The notes under the pieces are model-generated. The model was not told the DNA's origin and did no database searches. It was given only the letters and a program-made list of their open reading frames with translations. From Streptomyces sp. DI166 (GTDB lineage: Bacteria; Actinomycetota; Actinomycetes; Streptomycetales; Streptomycetaceae), in contig NZ_FLSP01000004.1 of NCBI RefSeq assembly GCF_900091315.1, positions 105,401 to 169,400 of the forward strand: a stretch of 64,000 nucleotides of DNA. The letters run 5' to 3'. A program made the translations under genes and the position numbers. This document shows, piece by piece, positions 53,325 through 62,149 of the stretch (position 1 is its first letter; each line of letters opens with the position of its first letter).

Positions 53325-53393
53325 GTCCCGAGTGTCACCGGGGTCCCGGACCGGCGCGGCCGGGATTGGGCTGCCTGACGTAACCTTCCGCCC

Positions 53394-54179
53394 GTGTCCA
53401 CAACCAGTCTCGACCACGGCCTCCGCTTCGCCTTCGGCACCCTCACCGTCCTCCCCGTGAAGGTCGAGCGCTGGGACCGGGACGCCGCGCGCGGCGGCAT
53501 GCTCTGCGCTCCCGTGGTCGGACTGGTGGTCGGCGCGGGCGCCGCGGCCGCCGGAGTGACCCTGCTCTACCTCGGCGCCGGCGCCCTGCTCGCCGCCGTC
53601 GGCTCCGTGGCCGTCCCCGCCCTGCTCACCCGCGGGCTGCACCTGGACGGCATCGCCGACACCGCGGACGGGCTCGGCAGCGGCAAGCCCGCCGAGGACG
53701 CGCTGCGGATCATGAAGCAGTCGGACATCGGGCCGTTCGGGGTGATCACCCTCCTGTTCGTCCTGCTCGCCCAGGTCGCCGCCCTCGCGCAGGTGTACGC
53801 CGACTCCTGGGCCCGGGGTGCCCTGGCCGCCGTCGTCGCCGCCGTGGCCGCGAGGCTGGCGCTCACCCTGGCCGCCCGCAAGGGGGTGCCCGCGGCCCGG
53901 CCGGAAGGGCTCGGCGCCGCCGTCGCCGGAGTGGTGCCCGTACGGTCGGCGGCCGTCGTCACCGTCGTCGCCGCGCTGGCCGCCGCTGCCGCCGGGACCC
54001 TCTTCGGCGCCGACGACGCCGTACGCACCGCCCTCGCCCTCCTCGCCGCCCTCGCCCTCGCCGAACTCCTGCTGCGCCGCTGCGTCCGCCGCTTCGGCGG
54101 GGTCACGGGCGATGTCTTCGGCGGGCTGGCGGAGACAGCGGCCACGGCGGCGCTGGTGGTACTGACCTTCGCGGCCTGA
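53394..54179 (+). CDS. cobS: Adenosylcobinamide-GDP ribazoletransferase
   Basis: A 261-residue polytopic membrane enzyme joining adenosylcobinamide-GDP with alpha-ribazole (phosphate) to yield cobalamin (phosphate). The signature TRGLHLDGIADTADGLGSGKPAEDALRIMKQSDIG carries the essential acidic residues. About six to seven helices follow, and the C-terminal VRRFGGVTGDVFGGLAETAATAALV motif is typical. The GTG at 53394 gives VSTTSLDHGLRFAFGTLTVLPVKVE. It completes the cobU/cobT/cobS set in this region. A MITE-like element lies 12 nt after its stop. Confidence 0.95.
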   Translation: MSTTSLDHGLRFAFGTLTVLPVKVERWDRDAARGGMLCAPVVGLVVGAGAAAAGVTLLYLGAGALLAAVGSVAVPALLTRGLHLDGIADTADGLGSGKPAEDALRIMKQSDIGPFGVITLLFVLLAQVAALAQVYADSWARGALAAVVAAVAARLALTLAARKGVPAARPEGLGAAVAGVVPVRSAAVVTVVAALAAAAAGTLFGADDAVRTALALLAALALAELLLRRCVRRFGGVTGDVFGGLAETAATAALVVLTFAA

Positions 54180-54191
54180 CGGGACGGGCGC

Positions 54192-54473
54192 CTAGGGCCT
54201 GTCGTTTGGATCATCCTGGCGTCGCGGGGTCTGGCACGCACTCCCCCAGAGGGGGGACCCCCAGCCGCGTTGTCGTCGGTCGCCGACTCCCCCACGCTCG
54301 GCTTCGCTCGCGCGGGAGGGACCCCCATCGCGTCGACTCCCTCCTCCGCCTTGCAGCTGCACGCTCCCCCACGCTCGAACAACCTCGCGCGGGGGCACCC
54401 CCATCGCCCCCGCTCGGCTCAGTCACGACGGACCGTCGATCAGAGCCAGGCTGATCCAAACGAAAGGCCCTAG
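54192..54473. mobile_element. MITE-like non-autonomous element, about 282 bp
   Basis: Terminal inverted repeats of 28 bp (54192-54219 and 54446-54473) differ at two positions; the outer part reads CTAGGGCCTGTCGTTTGG on the left and, as complement, CTAGGGCCTTTCGTTTGG on the right. A TA on each side fits a TA target duplication (IS630/Tc1-mariner style); a CTAG target is an alternative. There is no transposase. Inside are the 24-bp core of the intergenic repeats (54241-54264) and two copies of CTCCCCCACGCTCG (54287, 54364). It fills the cobS to GH114 gap. Confidence 0.85.
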
Positions 54474-55276
54474 CAGGCCTCCCGCCACACCCCCAGCTCG
54501 TACTTCTTCAGCAGCGAGCTGAGGCCAAGCCGACGGGACTGCGGGCAGAAGCGGCTGGTCGGGAGTTCGTACTCGACGTGGAACACCGCCTTGTCCGCCT
54601 CGATGAACGGCGTCAGCGTCTCGCACTCGTCGTACTGCGCGCACTGCTCGTTGACCGCGAAGTCGAAGTCCTCCACCAGCTCCGGGATCTGGTCGAGGTC
54701 GTTCTTCAGGCCGACGGCCATGCCGCGGTCGTGGACCAGTCTCGCGATCAGGCGGTTGTAGCGGAGCTGGTCCTTCGCGGTGAGCGGGAAGCCGGTGCGG
54801 TTGAGGTAGCCGTCCATGTTGTCCGGCTCGACCGCGTCGAAGCCCTTGTCCCGGCACATGTCGATGCGCTCGGCCATCAACGGTTCCAGGACGTCGACGC
54901 GGCGGATGTCCAGCCAGCGCTCGCCCTTCCAGCCGTTGCCGCGGCCGAGCAGCGACTCGGGGAATTCGTCGGCATCCGGGCGGAACTCCTCCCAGGCGCC
55001 GGTGGAGAGGTAGCAGATCACCTTGCGGCCGTCCTTGTGCAGGTCGGCGACCGTCTGCGCGGAGTGGTCGAAGCCGTCGATGTCGTACACGGGTACGTCC
55101 ACGGACGGGTCGAGGCGGCCGCTGAGCTGCCACTGCCAGTCCGTGCCTGGGCGGGGCTGCCAGCGTGGACCGGTGGGGCGCTTGTCGTCCGACGACGAGG
55201 TGCAGGCGGCGGTGAGCAGCAGGGCGAGCAGGACGGCCAGGGTGGGGATGCGTCTCACCCGGTGATGATCTCTCAT
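54470..55276 (-). CDS. GH114 endo-alpha-1,4-(N-acetyl)galactosaminidase lipoprotein
   Basis: A 268-residue exported lipoprotein (lipobox LLTAAC, Cys25). The TIM-barrel GH114 pattern is clear: WQWQLSGRLDPSVDVPVYDID (48-67), KVICYLSTGAWEEFR (85-99), CRDKGFDAVEPDNMDGY (141-157) and FDFAVNEQCAQYDEC (204-218). Candidate catalytic acids are Asp65 or Asp67 and Asp152 or Glu210. The family cleaves alpha-1,4-linked galactosamine polymers. The start overlaps the upstream stop (ATGA). The TAG stop overlaps the right end of the MITE. Likely trims or releases the operon's own polymer. Confidence 0.9.
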   Translation of the reverse strand: MRDHHRVRRIPTLAVLLALLLTAACTSSSDDKRPTGPRWQPRPGTDWQWQLSGRLDPSVDVPVYDIDGFDHSAQTVADLHKDGRKVICYLSTGAWEEFRPDADEFPESLLGRGNGWKGERWLDIRRVDVLEPLMAERIDMCRDKGFDAVEPDNMDGYLNRTGFPLTAKDQLRYNRLIARLVHDRGMAVGLKNDLDQIPELVEDFDFAVNEQCAQYDECETLTPFIEADKAVFHVEYELPTSRFCPQSRRLGLSSLLKKYELGVWREAC

Positions 55277-56568
55277 CGGTGCGCGGTGGCCCTTCCGAGG
55301 TGGATGCGGACGAGGGTCAATTGGGCGATCGCGGCCAGGACATGGACCGTCGCGGTGTCGGCGAAGGGCTGGGCGAGGGCGGCTGCGGTGCAGACGAGGG
55401 CGGGGCCGGTGACCGCGCCGAAGGACTGGAGGAGGAGGCCCGTCCAGATGACCGTGCCGAGGATGAGCAGGGTGGGGTCCGGGGTGGCGAGGGTGAGGGT
55501 GGAGGTGAGGGCGAGGAGGGTGGCCAGGTAGGTGGTGAGGGTGAGGGCTATGTGGTGGGTGGTTCTGCGGCGGAAGGCGCGGGGGGTGGTCGCGGAGCGG
55601 AGGGTGGTGCGGGTGGCGCTGCGGAAGCGGTACAGGAGGTATTCGGCGGGGCCCATGCTGAGGGTGAGGGCGGCGGCGGTGCGTACGTCGTCGAGGGCCG
55701 TGTGGACGACCAGCGCGCCGCTCGCCAGGGCGAACAGGGCGTACGGGAGCGAGCCGGCCAGCGGGGGTGCCGTGGGGGTGGGTCTCGCTTGCCCGCGCTC
55801 GCGGGGTGCCGCTGCGCCCACCCGTGCCGCCCTGCGGCACGCCTGCCCGCGGCTGAGGACGTCCAGCAGGGCCAGGGTTACGACCGACGTCAGCGACAAA
55901 GTCAGCACTCCCACCCTCGCCGCGACCGGGATCGGGTGCACCAGTGTCACCGTCGCCCCCGCTGTCAGCGGCAGCAATGCCGTCAGCAACGCCCTTTCGC
56001 GGCCCAGTACCAGGAGTGCCGTTGCCGCGGCCAAGTAGCAGGACTGGGCCGCCGCCGCGAACAGGAGGGGCGTGGATGCGAAGGGTGCCGCCGTCACAGT
56101 GCCCAGTACCGCGCCCGTCGCCCCGCCCCGTAGCAGCGTGTCGCGTGCCGCCCGTTTGTCGCCCAGTCCCAGCCATGTGTACGCCCGGTGCGACACCCCC
56201 TGGTTCCATGCCCAGCCGAAGAGGGCGGCCGTCAGGAGAGGGAGTGTGGCCGACGGGCCCAGCAAGGGAGCCGCCAGGACGTACCCGAAGCCCGGCAGGG
56301 CGAAGACGATGCCGCGCAGCAGGCAGGGGAGCAGGCCCACCCGCCAGGGATCCGCGGCGGGCCGGGGCTCGGGGTGGCGGCGGGGGACGCGGGTGTACAG
56401 ATGCTCCGCCAGGGCGAAGGAGCTGTCCGCGCCGTAGCGTTCGCGGATCAGGTCGTCGGTGAGGCCGTCGGACTCCAGCAGCGCGGCGATCTCGTCGGGG
56501 TGGACCGCGGCGGCCACGAAGTCGTCGAGGCGGTCGGCGAGTTCGGTGACCGGGTCGGGGCGGGTCAC
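55273..56568 (-). CDS. Polytopic membrane protein of the putative exopolysaccharide operon
   Basis: A 431-residue protein. Residues 1-70 are cytoplasmic and helical (LADRLDDFVAAAVHPDEIAALLESDG, DDLIRERYGADSSFALAEHLY). About ten hydrophobic helices follow, in two groups of five separated by a basic loop (about 239-265, GQACRRAARVGAAAPRERGQ). That loop is encoded by a copy of the palindromic repeat. Position between a PelF-type transferase and a GH114 enzyme suggests a PelG-like export or assembly role, but I see no direct PelG signature. The start overlaps the GT4 stop by 4 nt. Confidence 0.8.
   Translation of the reverse strand: MTRPDPVTELADRLDDFVAAAVHPDEIAALLESDGLTDDLIRERYGADSSFALAEHLYTRVPRRHPEPRPAADPWRVGLLPCLLRGIVFALPGFGYVLAAPLLGPSATLPLLTAALFGWAWNQGVSHRAYTWLGLGDKRAARDTLLRGGATGAVLGTVTAAPFASTPLLFAAAAQSCYLAAATALLVLGRERALLTALLPLTAGATVTLVHPIPVAARVGVLTLSLTSVVTLALLDVLSRGQACRRAARVGAAAPRERGQARPTPTAPPLAGSLPYALFALASGALVVHTALDDVRTAAALTLSMGPAEYLLYRFRSATRTTLRSATTPRAFRRRTTHHIALTLTTYLATLLALTSTLTLATPDPTLLILGTVIWTGLLLQSFGAVTGPALVCTAAALAQPFADTATVHVLAAIAQLTLVRIHLGRATAHR
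55765..55857. repeat. Copy D of the palindromic repeat, inside a coding region
   Basis: TCGCTTGCCCGCGCTCGCGG, GGTGCCGCTGCGCCCACCC and GTGCCGCCCTGCGGCACGCC match the intergenic copies A and B, but the 24-bp core is replaced by a few bases. The segment stays in frame and supplies about 25 Ala/Arg/Pro-rich residues in the middle loop of the membrane protein. Confidence 0.75.
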
Positions 56569-58082
56569 CAGTCCGTCCCCACGGTCGCGAGCTTCTCGTA
56601 CCAGGGGTCGCGCAGTTCGAGGGTCCAGTCGGCGACGGTCTCCACGGACGGCTCGTACCGCTCGGGCAGGCCCGCGAGTTCCCGGTAGATCGTGCGGAAG
56701 GCGTCCACCGAGCGGCGCAGGGTGAAGCGGTCGATGACCCGTTGGCGGGAGAGCGCGCCCAGGCGCAGGCGGCGTTCGTCGTCCTTCAGCAGGGTCAGCG
56801 CGGCGGCGGCCATGTGCTCCGGTTCACGGGGCGGGACCACCAGCCCCGTGTCGCCGACCGCCTCGCGTACTCCCCCGACGTCCGTGGAGACCGTCGTACG
56901 GCCGCAGGACATCGCCTCGATGAGGGAGAACGGGAAGCCCTCCGAGATGGAGGAGAGCATGACCACGTGCCCGGCCGCGTACGCCCGCCAGACCTCGCTG
57001 ACCCGGCCCTCGAAGGTGAGGCCGTCGGCCACGCCGAGTTCGGCGGCGAGTTTCTCCAGCCGGGTGCGGTAGGCCTCGCCGCCGGGCGGGACGGGGCCGA
57101 ACAGCCGCAGCCGGGTCTCGGGGAGTTCGGCGCGGACCAGGGCGTAGGCCCGCAGCAGGGTCTCCAGGTCCTTGATGGGGTCGACGCGGCCGCACCAGGT
57201 GAGGGTGGGGACGTCGGGTTCGGGTCCGGCGTGCGGGAAGGCGTGCGGGTCGACGCCGTTGTAGACGGTGCGGATGCGGTCGGCGTCGGCGCCGCCGCGC
57301 TCCTCCCAGCGCCGGTTGTACTGGTTGCACGGTGTGATCAGGTCCGCCGCCCGATATCCGTGTGAATTCAGTTCACGGTAGAAGCCGAGCATGAACGCCT
57401 TCACGGGCCAGCTCTGTTCGGCGTCCCGGTAGCCGAGGTAGCGCTCCCGCAGATAGATGCCGTGCTCGGTGAGGAGGAACGGTACGCCGTCCAACTCCCG
57501 TGCGGCGAGCGCGGGCAGCGTGGCGAGGCCGCTGCTCACCGCGTGCGCCACGGAGTCCTCCGGGAGCCGCACCGCCAGCGGGCGCAGGGCGTGTTCCAGC
57601 AGGTCGAGCGCGGTGAGCGCGTCCTGGACGGTCGGGTCGGCGGTGGCTGTCGGCAGATGCGGCATCGTCCAGATCCACATCAGCGACCGCAGCGCGGCCT
57701 CGCCGCGCAGTGCCGCCGACAGGCGTCCCGCCCGCGCCAGTTCGGCCAGCTCGTACAGGGCCTCCCCGAAGTCGGCGCGGGAGTCGGGTTCGAGGAAGGA
57801 GAGCAGGAACCGTTCGTAGGAGTCGAGGAACCTGCGGCGGGTACGGCCGAGCAGCGGGCGTCCGCTACCGGGCGGTGTCGGCCCCCACAGCGGGACCGGC
57901 ACATGGCGGCGGACGTTCGGCGGCAGTTCCCAGGTGACGGGCTCCCGGCCGGTGCCGGTGAGCGAGACGACGTGGAAGTCGACCTCCGGCATGCCGCGGA
58001 CGAGCTGGTCGCACCAGGTGCTGACGCCGCCGTGAACATGCGGGTAGGTGCCTTCGGTGAGCATGGTGACAGGACGGCGCAT
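56565..58082 (-). CDS. PelF-type GT4 glycosyltransferase
   Basis: A 505-residue cytoplasmic GT-B enzyme. The N-terminus MRRPVTMLTEGTYPHVHGGVSTWCDQLVRGMPEVDFHVVSL is the PelF hallmark (GTYPxxxGGVSxWxxxLI). The helical insert at about 110-230 is typical. The C-terminal domain has LTWCGRVDPIKDLETLLRAYA and the E-x7-E motif in SEGFPFSLIEAMSCGR. PelF uses UDP-GlcNAc/GalNAc to build the Pel polymer. The fungal Gtb3 of the galactosaminogalactan cluster is also GT4. Four-nt overlap with the membrane-protein gene shows coupling. Confidence 0.9.
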   Translation of the reverse strand: MRRPVTMLTEGTYPHVHGGVSTWCDQLVRGMPEVDFHVVSLTGTGREPVTWELPPNVRRHVPVPLWGPTPPGSGRPLLGRTRRRFLDSYERFLLSFLEPDSRADFGEALYELAELARAGRLSAALRGEAALRSLMWIWTMPHLPTATADPTVQDALTALDLLEHALRPLAVRLPEDSVAHAVSSGLATLPALAARELDGVPFLLTEHGIYLRERYLGYRDAEQSWPVKAFMLGFYRELNSHGYRAADLITPCNQYNRRWEERGGADADRIRTVYNGVDPHAFPHAGPEPDVPTLTWCGRVDPIKDLETLLRAYALVRAELPETRLRLFGPVPPGGEAYRTRLEKLAAELGVADGLTFEGRVSEVWRAYAAGHVVMLSSISEGFPFSLIEAMSCGRTTVSTDVGGVREAVGDTGLVVPPREPEHMAAAALTLLKDDERRLRLGALSRQRVIDRFTLRRSVDAFRTIYRELAGLPERYEPSVETVADWTLELRDPWYEKLATVGTDW

Positions 58083-58177
58083 CGCTGCGCGGCTTCCCCC
58101 CTGTGATGCGGACGAGAGGCGGGGCCGCGGAGCCGCGAACGGTCACGGCCCCGCGCCCTCGCGGTGGCGTGGCAGCC

Positions 58178-60208
58178 CTACGGCAGGTTCAGCGTGAGCG
58201 CCGACTGGAGCAGGCCGGGCGCCGCCCAGGCCGAGCGCTTGCCCGCGTACGAGGTGCCGAAGGAGGTCGTGCCCAGGAGCTGCTGCTGCCTGGTGCCCTC
58301 CGGCGCGGTCACCGGGATCTGGGTGCCGGACGGCGCGCTGACGGTGACGGTCCGTCCGATGCGGTACGCGGTGACCTTGTTGTTCGCCACCGCCTTGCGC
58401 CATGCCTCGCGGCGCTGGAGCTCGGTGCCGATGGCCTTCTGGGAGAGGTTCTGCACCGGGGTGTTGTCGGCGAACAGGCCCCGGTAGTCGCCGAGGATCC
58501 GGTTGAGCACCGGGTAGAGGATGCGTTCCTCGGCGAGGTTGGACTGGTGGACGTAGTGCGGGCGCGGGTCGTTGCTGATGACGTGCCCGAGGGCGATACG
58601 GGCCTCCTGCGGGACGATGTACTCGGCGTAGCCGGTGGCCACGTCGAGCGGTTCGTCGAGGCAGGTGGAGGCGGGGTTGGCGGAGCAGATGCCGCTGCCG
58701 CCGTCCTCGGCGGAGGTGTAGATCCAGTTGTACTCGTCGGCCATCTCGGCGGCGGTGCCGGTGTTGTAGTACACGTTCATGGGGTGCCGCGGCACGGTCA
58801 GGGCGTTGCCGACCGCGCGCTGCTCGGGCTCGCGGGAGTTGTCCGAGGCGGTCCACTTGACGCCGTTGTCGGCGAGGGCGCCGGCCAGGTTCGGGTTGTC
58901 GGCGGGCTGCTGGGGCAGGGTCTTCAGGCCCGAGTGCTCGCCGGTGACGAGTTCGGTGCGGTCGACCTGGATGCCCTTGCCCACGGCCCAGTTGTGGTTG
59001 TCGCGGATCTGCTGGGAGATCTCGGAGCGGCTCATGTACTTGACGGAGCCGTCGGCGTTCTTCGCGCAGGTCCACGGCACGGTGGAGGTGTCCTGGACGC
59101 AGCCGAGGAAGGGGTGGGTCCAGGTGTGGTTGATCCAGCGGTACTGCGCGCGGTCGGCGACCAGGCGGGTGGCGAGCGGGTCGGTGCCGCCGTGCTCGCT
59201 CTTCCACTCCTCGCCGGACCCGGCGTTGTAGACCATGTCGAGGGTGAAGCCCTGCCCGCGCTGCCACTGGGCGGCGTAGGCGGCGTCCTCGGCGGTCATG
59301 CGGATCGGGTCGGTCTCCTCGCCGCCGCCGACGCAGTCGATGTCGCCGGGGGTGCAGTTGCGCTCGGTGTCCCAGCGGGCGTCGGGCGCGAGGACGTCGT
59401 CGACGTGGACGGCGAGGTAGTTGCGGTCCTGGCCGAGGTGGACGCCCTGGGTCAGCCACTCCACGATGCCGCGGGCGAGCAGCCGGAACTGCCGCTGGTG
59501 CTGGTTGTAGGCGAAGGTGACGACCAGTTCGCGGCGGCCGTCGTGGGCGTACTCGCCGACCAGGCTGCCGCGTCCGCTGCCCTCGGGGACGGGCAGGTCG
59601 ACATAGCTGGTGAAGCCGGTGCGGGGCCGGGCGACGTAGCCGTAGCTCTCCTGGACGGCGGGCGAGTTGTCCTCGAAGGCGAAGGCCCCGTCGAGGTAGC
59701 CGAACGCGGACGACTTCCCGGCGGCGGTGACGGCGGCCTCCCGGCCGTCGAGGCTGCCCGCCCAGCCGCCCTCGCTGGTGTAGTCGAGGCCGACGCCGGG
59801 GTGGGCCCAGGTGTAGGCGTCGACCTGTGGGACGCCGAAGGTCCGCTCGAAGGTCTCCAGCGCGGTCTGCTCTGCGGACCCGGCGCCGAACGGGGCCTCG
59901 TTGGGCAGCACCACGCCCTGGAACTTCGCCCGCGGCCGTCCGCCCACCGTGTCGCTGAGGAAGCCGGCGGTCAGGGCCGGACGGGCAGAATCGTTCAGGT
60001 CGACGGTGATGTACGGAATGCCCGTGCTCCGCAGCTGGGCCACGATGGCGCCGACCGCGCTGCCGCCGTCGTCCACCACCAGGACCCGCAGGTCGACGCG
60101 CGGCTCCACCGCGGCCGCCGCGCCGGGCGCCCCCGGGCCCAGCGTCATCGCGCCCACGGCCGTCAGTACGGCGGCGGCGCATCTCCATCGGTACGCGCGG
60201 TGCGTCAT
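58178..60208 (-). CDS. Secreted CE18-like (Agd3-like) polysaccharide deacetylase
   Basis: A 676-residue exported protein (signal to about residue 32, GAPGAAAAVEPR). Residues about 38-250 form an N-terminal beta/alpha part that could be carbohydrate-binding (RVLVVDDGGSAVGAIVAQL). From about 264 a NodB-like catalytic domain has LAVHVDDVLAPDARW (Asp270/271) and WINHTWTHPFLGC (His361, His365), a metal Asp-His-His set. The architecture fits family CE18 (fungal Agd3), which deacetylates GalNAc polymers. GGGGGGAG precedes the ATG at 60208. A near-perfect hairpin lies in its leader (60228-60255). First gene of the operon. Confidence 0.82.
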   Translation of the reverse strand: MTHRAYRWRCAAAVLTAVGAMTLGPGAPGAAAAVEPRVDLRVLVVDDGGSAVGAIVAQLRSTGIPYITVDLNDSARPALTAGFLSDTVGGRPRAKFQGVVLPNEAPFGAGSAEQTALETFERTFGVPQVDAYTWAHPGVGLDYTSEGGWAGSLDGREAAVTAAGKSSAFGYLDGAFAFEDNSPAVQESYGYVARPRTGFTSYVDLPVPEGSGRGSLVGEYAHDGRRELVVTFAYNQHQRQFRLLARGIVEWLTQGVHLGQDRNYLAVHVDDVLAPDARWDTERNCTPGDIDCVGGGEETDPIRMTAEDAAYAAQWQRGQGFTLDMVYNAGSGEEWKSEHGGTDPLATRLVADRAQYRWINHTWTHPFLGCVQDTSTVPWTCAKNADGSVKYMSRSEISQQIRDNHNWAVGKGIQVDRTELVTGEHSGLKTLPQQPADNPNLAGALADNGVKWTASDNSREPEQRAVGNALTVPRHPMNVYYNTGTAAEMADEYNWIYTSAEDGGSGICSANPASTCLDEPLDVATGYAEYIVPQEARIALGHVISNDPRPHYVHQSNLAEERILYPVLNRILGDYRGLFADNTPVQNLSQKAIGTELQRREAWRKAVANNKVTAYRIGRTVTVSAPSGTQIPVTAPEGTRQQQLLGTTSFGTSYAGKRSAWAAPGLLQSALTLNLP

Positions 60209-60546
60209 ATGGTGTCTCCCCCCACAAGATCCCCCGTTACCTATGGACGGGGATCCTCGGAAATCATGCGAAGCGGTCAGCCGTCGCCTCACCGGAACGC
60301 GTTGAGTGTGTCTCAGGTCACCGGGAGTGAGAGCGGTGAAGCCGCCACGACGCCACTGACAGGTGAACGCCCGCAGGAATGAGCGAACGGGACACACGCG
60401 CGTAGGCTCAAGCCCGAGTGTCAGCACCGGGGAAGGCCCCGCTGAGCCGCACCTGTGATGTCGGAATTAGGGTCGGCCGTCGGGCCCGGTCGACCCACCA
60501 TCTTTCGGCCACTGCAACTTCACATCGGAAGCGAGAACTCACCACC
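60209..60546. promoter_or_regulatory. Divergent region between the CE18-like gene and pepA
   Basis: The 338-bp gap contains a leader hairpin of the minus-strand operon (GATCCCCCGT at 60228 with ACGGGGATC at 60247). For pepA, TGAGCG (60380) and TAGGCT (60403) are 17 bp apart and form a candidate promoter with a leader of about 130 nt. No further gene is recognised. Confidence 0.45.
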
Positions 60547-62076
60547 GTGACTGCTCTGACTCTCAGCACCGCCGCGGCGGCCGGCCTTAGGGCCGACGCG
60601 ATCGTGATCGGTGTCGCCAAGGGCGCCAAGGGCCCCGTGGTCGCCCCTGGTGCCGAAGCCCTGGACAAGGCATACGACGGCCGCCTGGCCGGCGTCCTGG
60701 AGACCCTCGGTGCCTCCGGCGGCGAGGGCGAGGTGACCAAGCTCCCGGCCCCGGCCGGATTCAAGGCGCCCCTCGTGGTCGCCGTCGGCCTGGGCGCGGA
60801 GCCCGAGAAGGACGCCGAGTACGACGCGGAGGCGCTGCGCAAGGCCGCCGGTGTCGCGGCGCGCACCCTCGCCGGCTCCAAGAAGGCCGCCTTCGCCCTC
60901 CCCCTCACCGACGCCGCCGACGCCGGGGCCGTCGCGGAGGGCGCGCTGCTCGGCGCGTACTCCTTCGACGCCTACAAGGACAGCGGCAAGGACGGCCGGG
61001 CCAAGGGCAACGGCAAGGCGCCGCTCGCCGAGATCGCGCTGCTCGGCGGCAAGCCCCGGGACAAGGCGTACCGGGCCGCGATCGAGCGGGCCACCGCCGT
61101 CACCGAGGAGCTCAACCGCGCCCGCGACCTGATCAACACCCCGCCGAACGACCTCTACCCCGAGGCGTTCGCGGCCGTCGCGCAGGCGGCGGGCAAGGAG
61201 CACGGCATCAAGGTGCAGGTGCTCGACGAGAAGGCGCTGACCAAGGGCGGCTACGGCGGCATCCTCGGCGTCGGCTCCGGCTCCGCGGCCGGTCCGCGGC
61301 TGGTGAAGCTGTCGTACACGCACTCCAAGGCCAAGAAGCACCTCGCGTTCGTCGGCAAGGGCATCACCTACGACTCGGGCGGCATCTCGCTGAAGCCGGC
61401 CGGTCACAACGAGACGATGAAGTGCGACATGAGCGGCGCCGCCGCGGTGTTCGCGGCCGTCGTCGCGGCGGCCCGGCTGGGCCTGGAGGTCAATGTCACC
61501 GGCTGGCTGGCGCTGGCCGAGAACATGCCGTCCGGTTCCGCCACTCGCCCGGGTGACGTGCTGCGCATGTACAGCGGCAAGACCGTCGAGGTGCTGAACA
61601 CCGACGCCGAGGGCCGTCTGGTGCTGGCCGACGCGCTGTGGGCGGCCTCGGAGGAGAAGCCGGACGCCATCGTGGACGTGGCGACGCTGACCGGTGCCAT
61701 GGTGCTGGCGCTGGGCAACCGCACCTTCGGTGTGATGGCCAACGACGACGCGTTCCGCACGGCGATCGTGGAGGCCGCCGAGGAGGTCGGCGAGCCGTCC
61801 TGGCCGATGCCGCTGCCGGACCACCTGCGCAAGGGCATGGACTCCCCCACCGCCGACATCGCCAACATGGGCGAGCGGATGGGCGGCGGCCTGGTCGCGG
61901 GCCTGTTCCTGCGCGAGTTCGTGGGCGAGGGCATCACCTGGGCGCACCTGGACATCGCGGGCCCGGCCTTCAACGAGTCCGGTCCGTTCGGTTACACCCC
62001 CAAGGGCGGTACGGGGTCGGCGGTGCGCACGCTGGTCCGGCTCGCCGAGCTGACGGCCGAGGGCGACCTGGGCTGA
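60547..62076 (+). CDS. pepA: Leucyl aminopeptidase (M17 family)
   Basis: A 509-residue cytoplasmic di-metal aminopeptidase that removes N-terminal residues from peptides in protein turnover. The metal and catalytic motifs are FVGKGITYDSGGISLKP, MKCDMSGAAAVFAA and the family signature NTDAEGRLVLADAL. It has the variable N-terminal domain expected for PepA and the usual 500-residue length. The GTG at 60547 gives VTALTLSTAAAAGLRADAI, the standard Streptomyces N-terminus; an open extension upstream lacks conservation. A strong terminator follows. Confidence 0.95.
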   Translation: MTALTLSTAAAAGLRADAIVIGVAKGAKGPVVAPGAEALDKAYDGRLAGVLETLGASGGEGEVTKLPAPAGFKAPLVVAVGLGAEPEKDAEYDAEALRKAAGVAARTLAGSKKAAFALPLTDAADAGAVAEGALLGAYSFDAYKDSGKDGRAKGNGKAPLAEIALLGGKPRDKAYRAAIERATAVTEELNRARDLINTPPNDLYPEAFAAVAQAAGKEHGIKVQVLDEKALTKGGYGGILGVGSGSAAGPRLVKLSYTHSKAKKHLAFVGKGITYDSGGISLKPAGHNETMKCDMSGAAAVFAAVVAAARLGLEVNVTGWLALAENMPSGSATRPGDVLRMYSGKTVEVLNTDAEGRLVLADALWAASEEKPDAIVDVATLTGAMVLALGNRTFGVMANDDAFRTAIVEAAEEVGEPSWPMPLPDHLRKGMDSPTADIANMGERMGGGLVAGLFLREFVGEGITWAHLDIAGPAFNESGPFGYTPKGGTGSAVRTLVRLAELTAEGDLG

Positions 62077-62082
62077 TCCACT

Positions 62083-62121
62083 CGACGGGGCCTCGCGTGC
62101 GGGTAGTGCGAGGCCCCGTCG
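62083..62121 (+). terminator. Terminator after pepA
   Basis: A perfect 14-bp stem CGACGGGGCCTCGC/GCGAGGCCCCGTCG closes an 11-nt loop, 6 nt after the stop. CCTTGTGTTT follows, a partial T-run. Confidence 0.9.
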
Positions 62122-62149
62122 CCTTGTGTTTCCCGTGTTCGCTTATGAG

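Noticed and set aside
55273..56568. Assignment of the operon membrane protein as PelG
   Set aside because: Helix number and context are suggestive, but no PelG-specific sequence was recognised.
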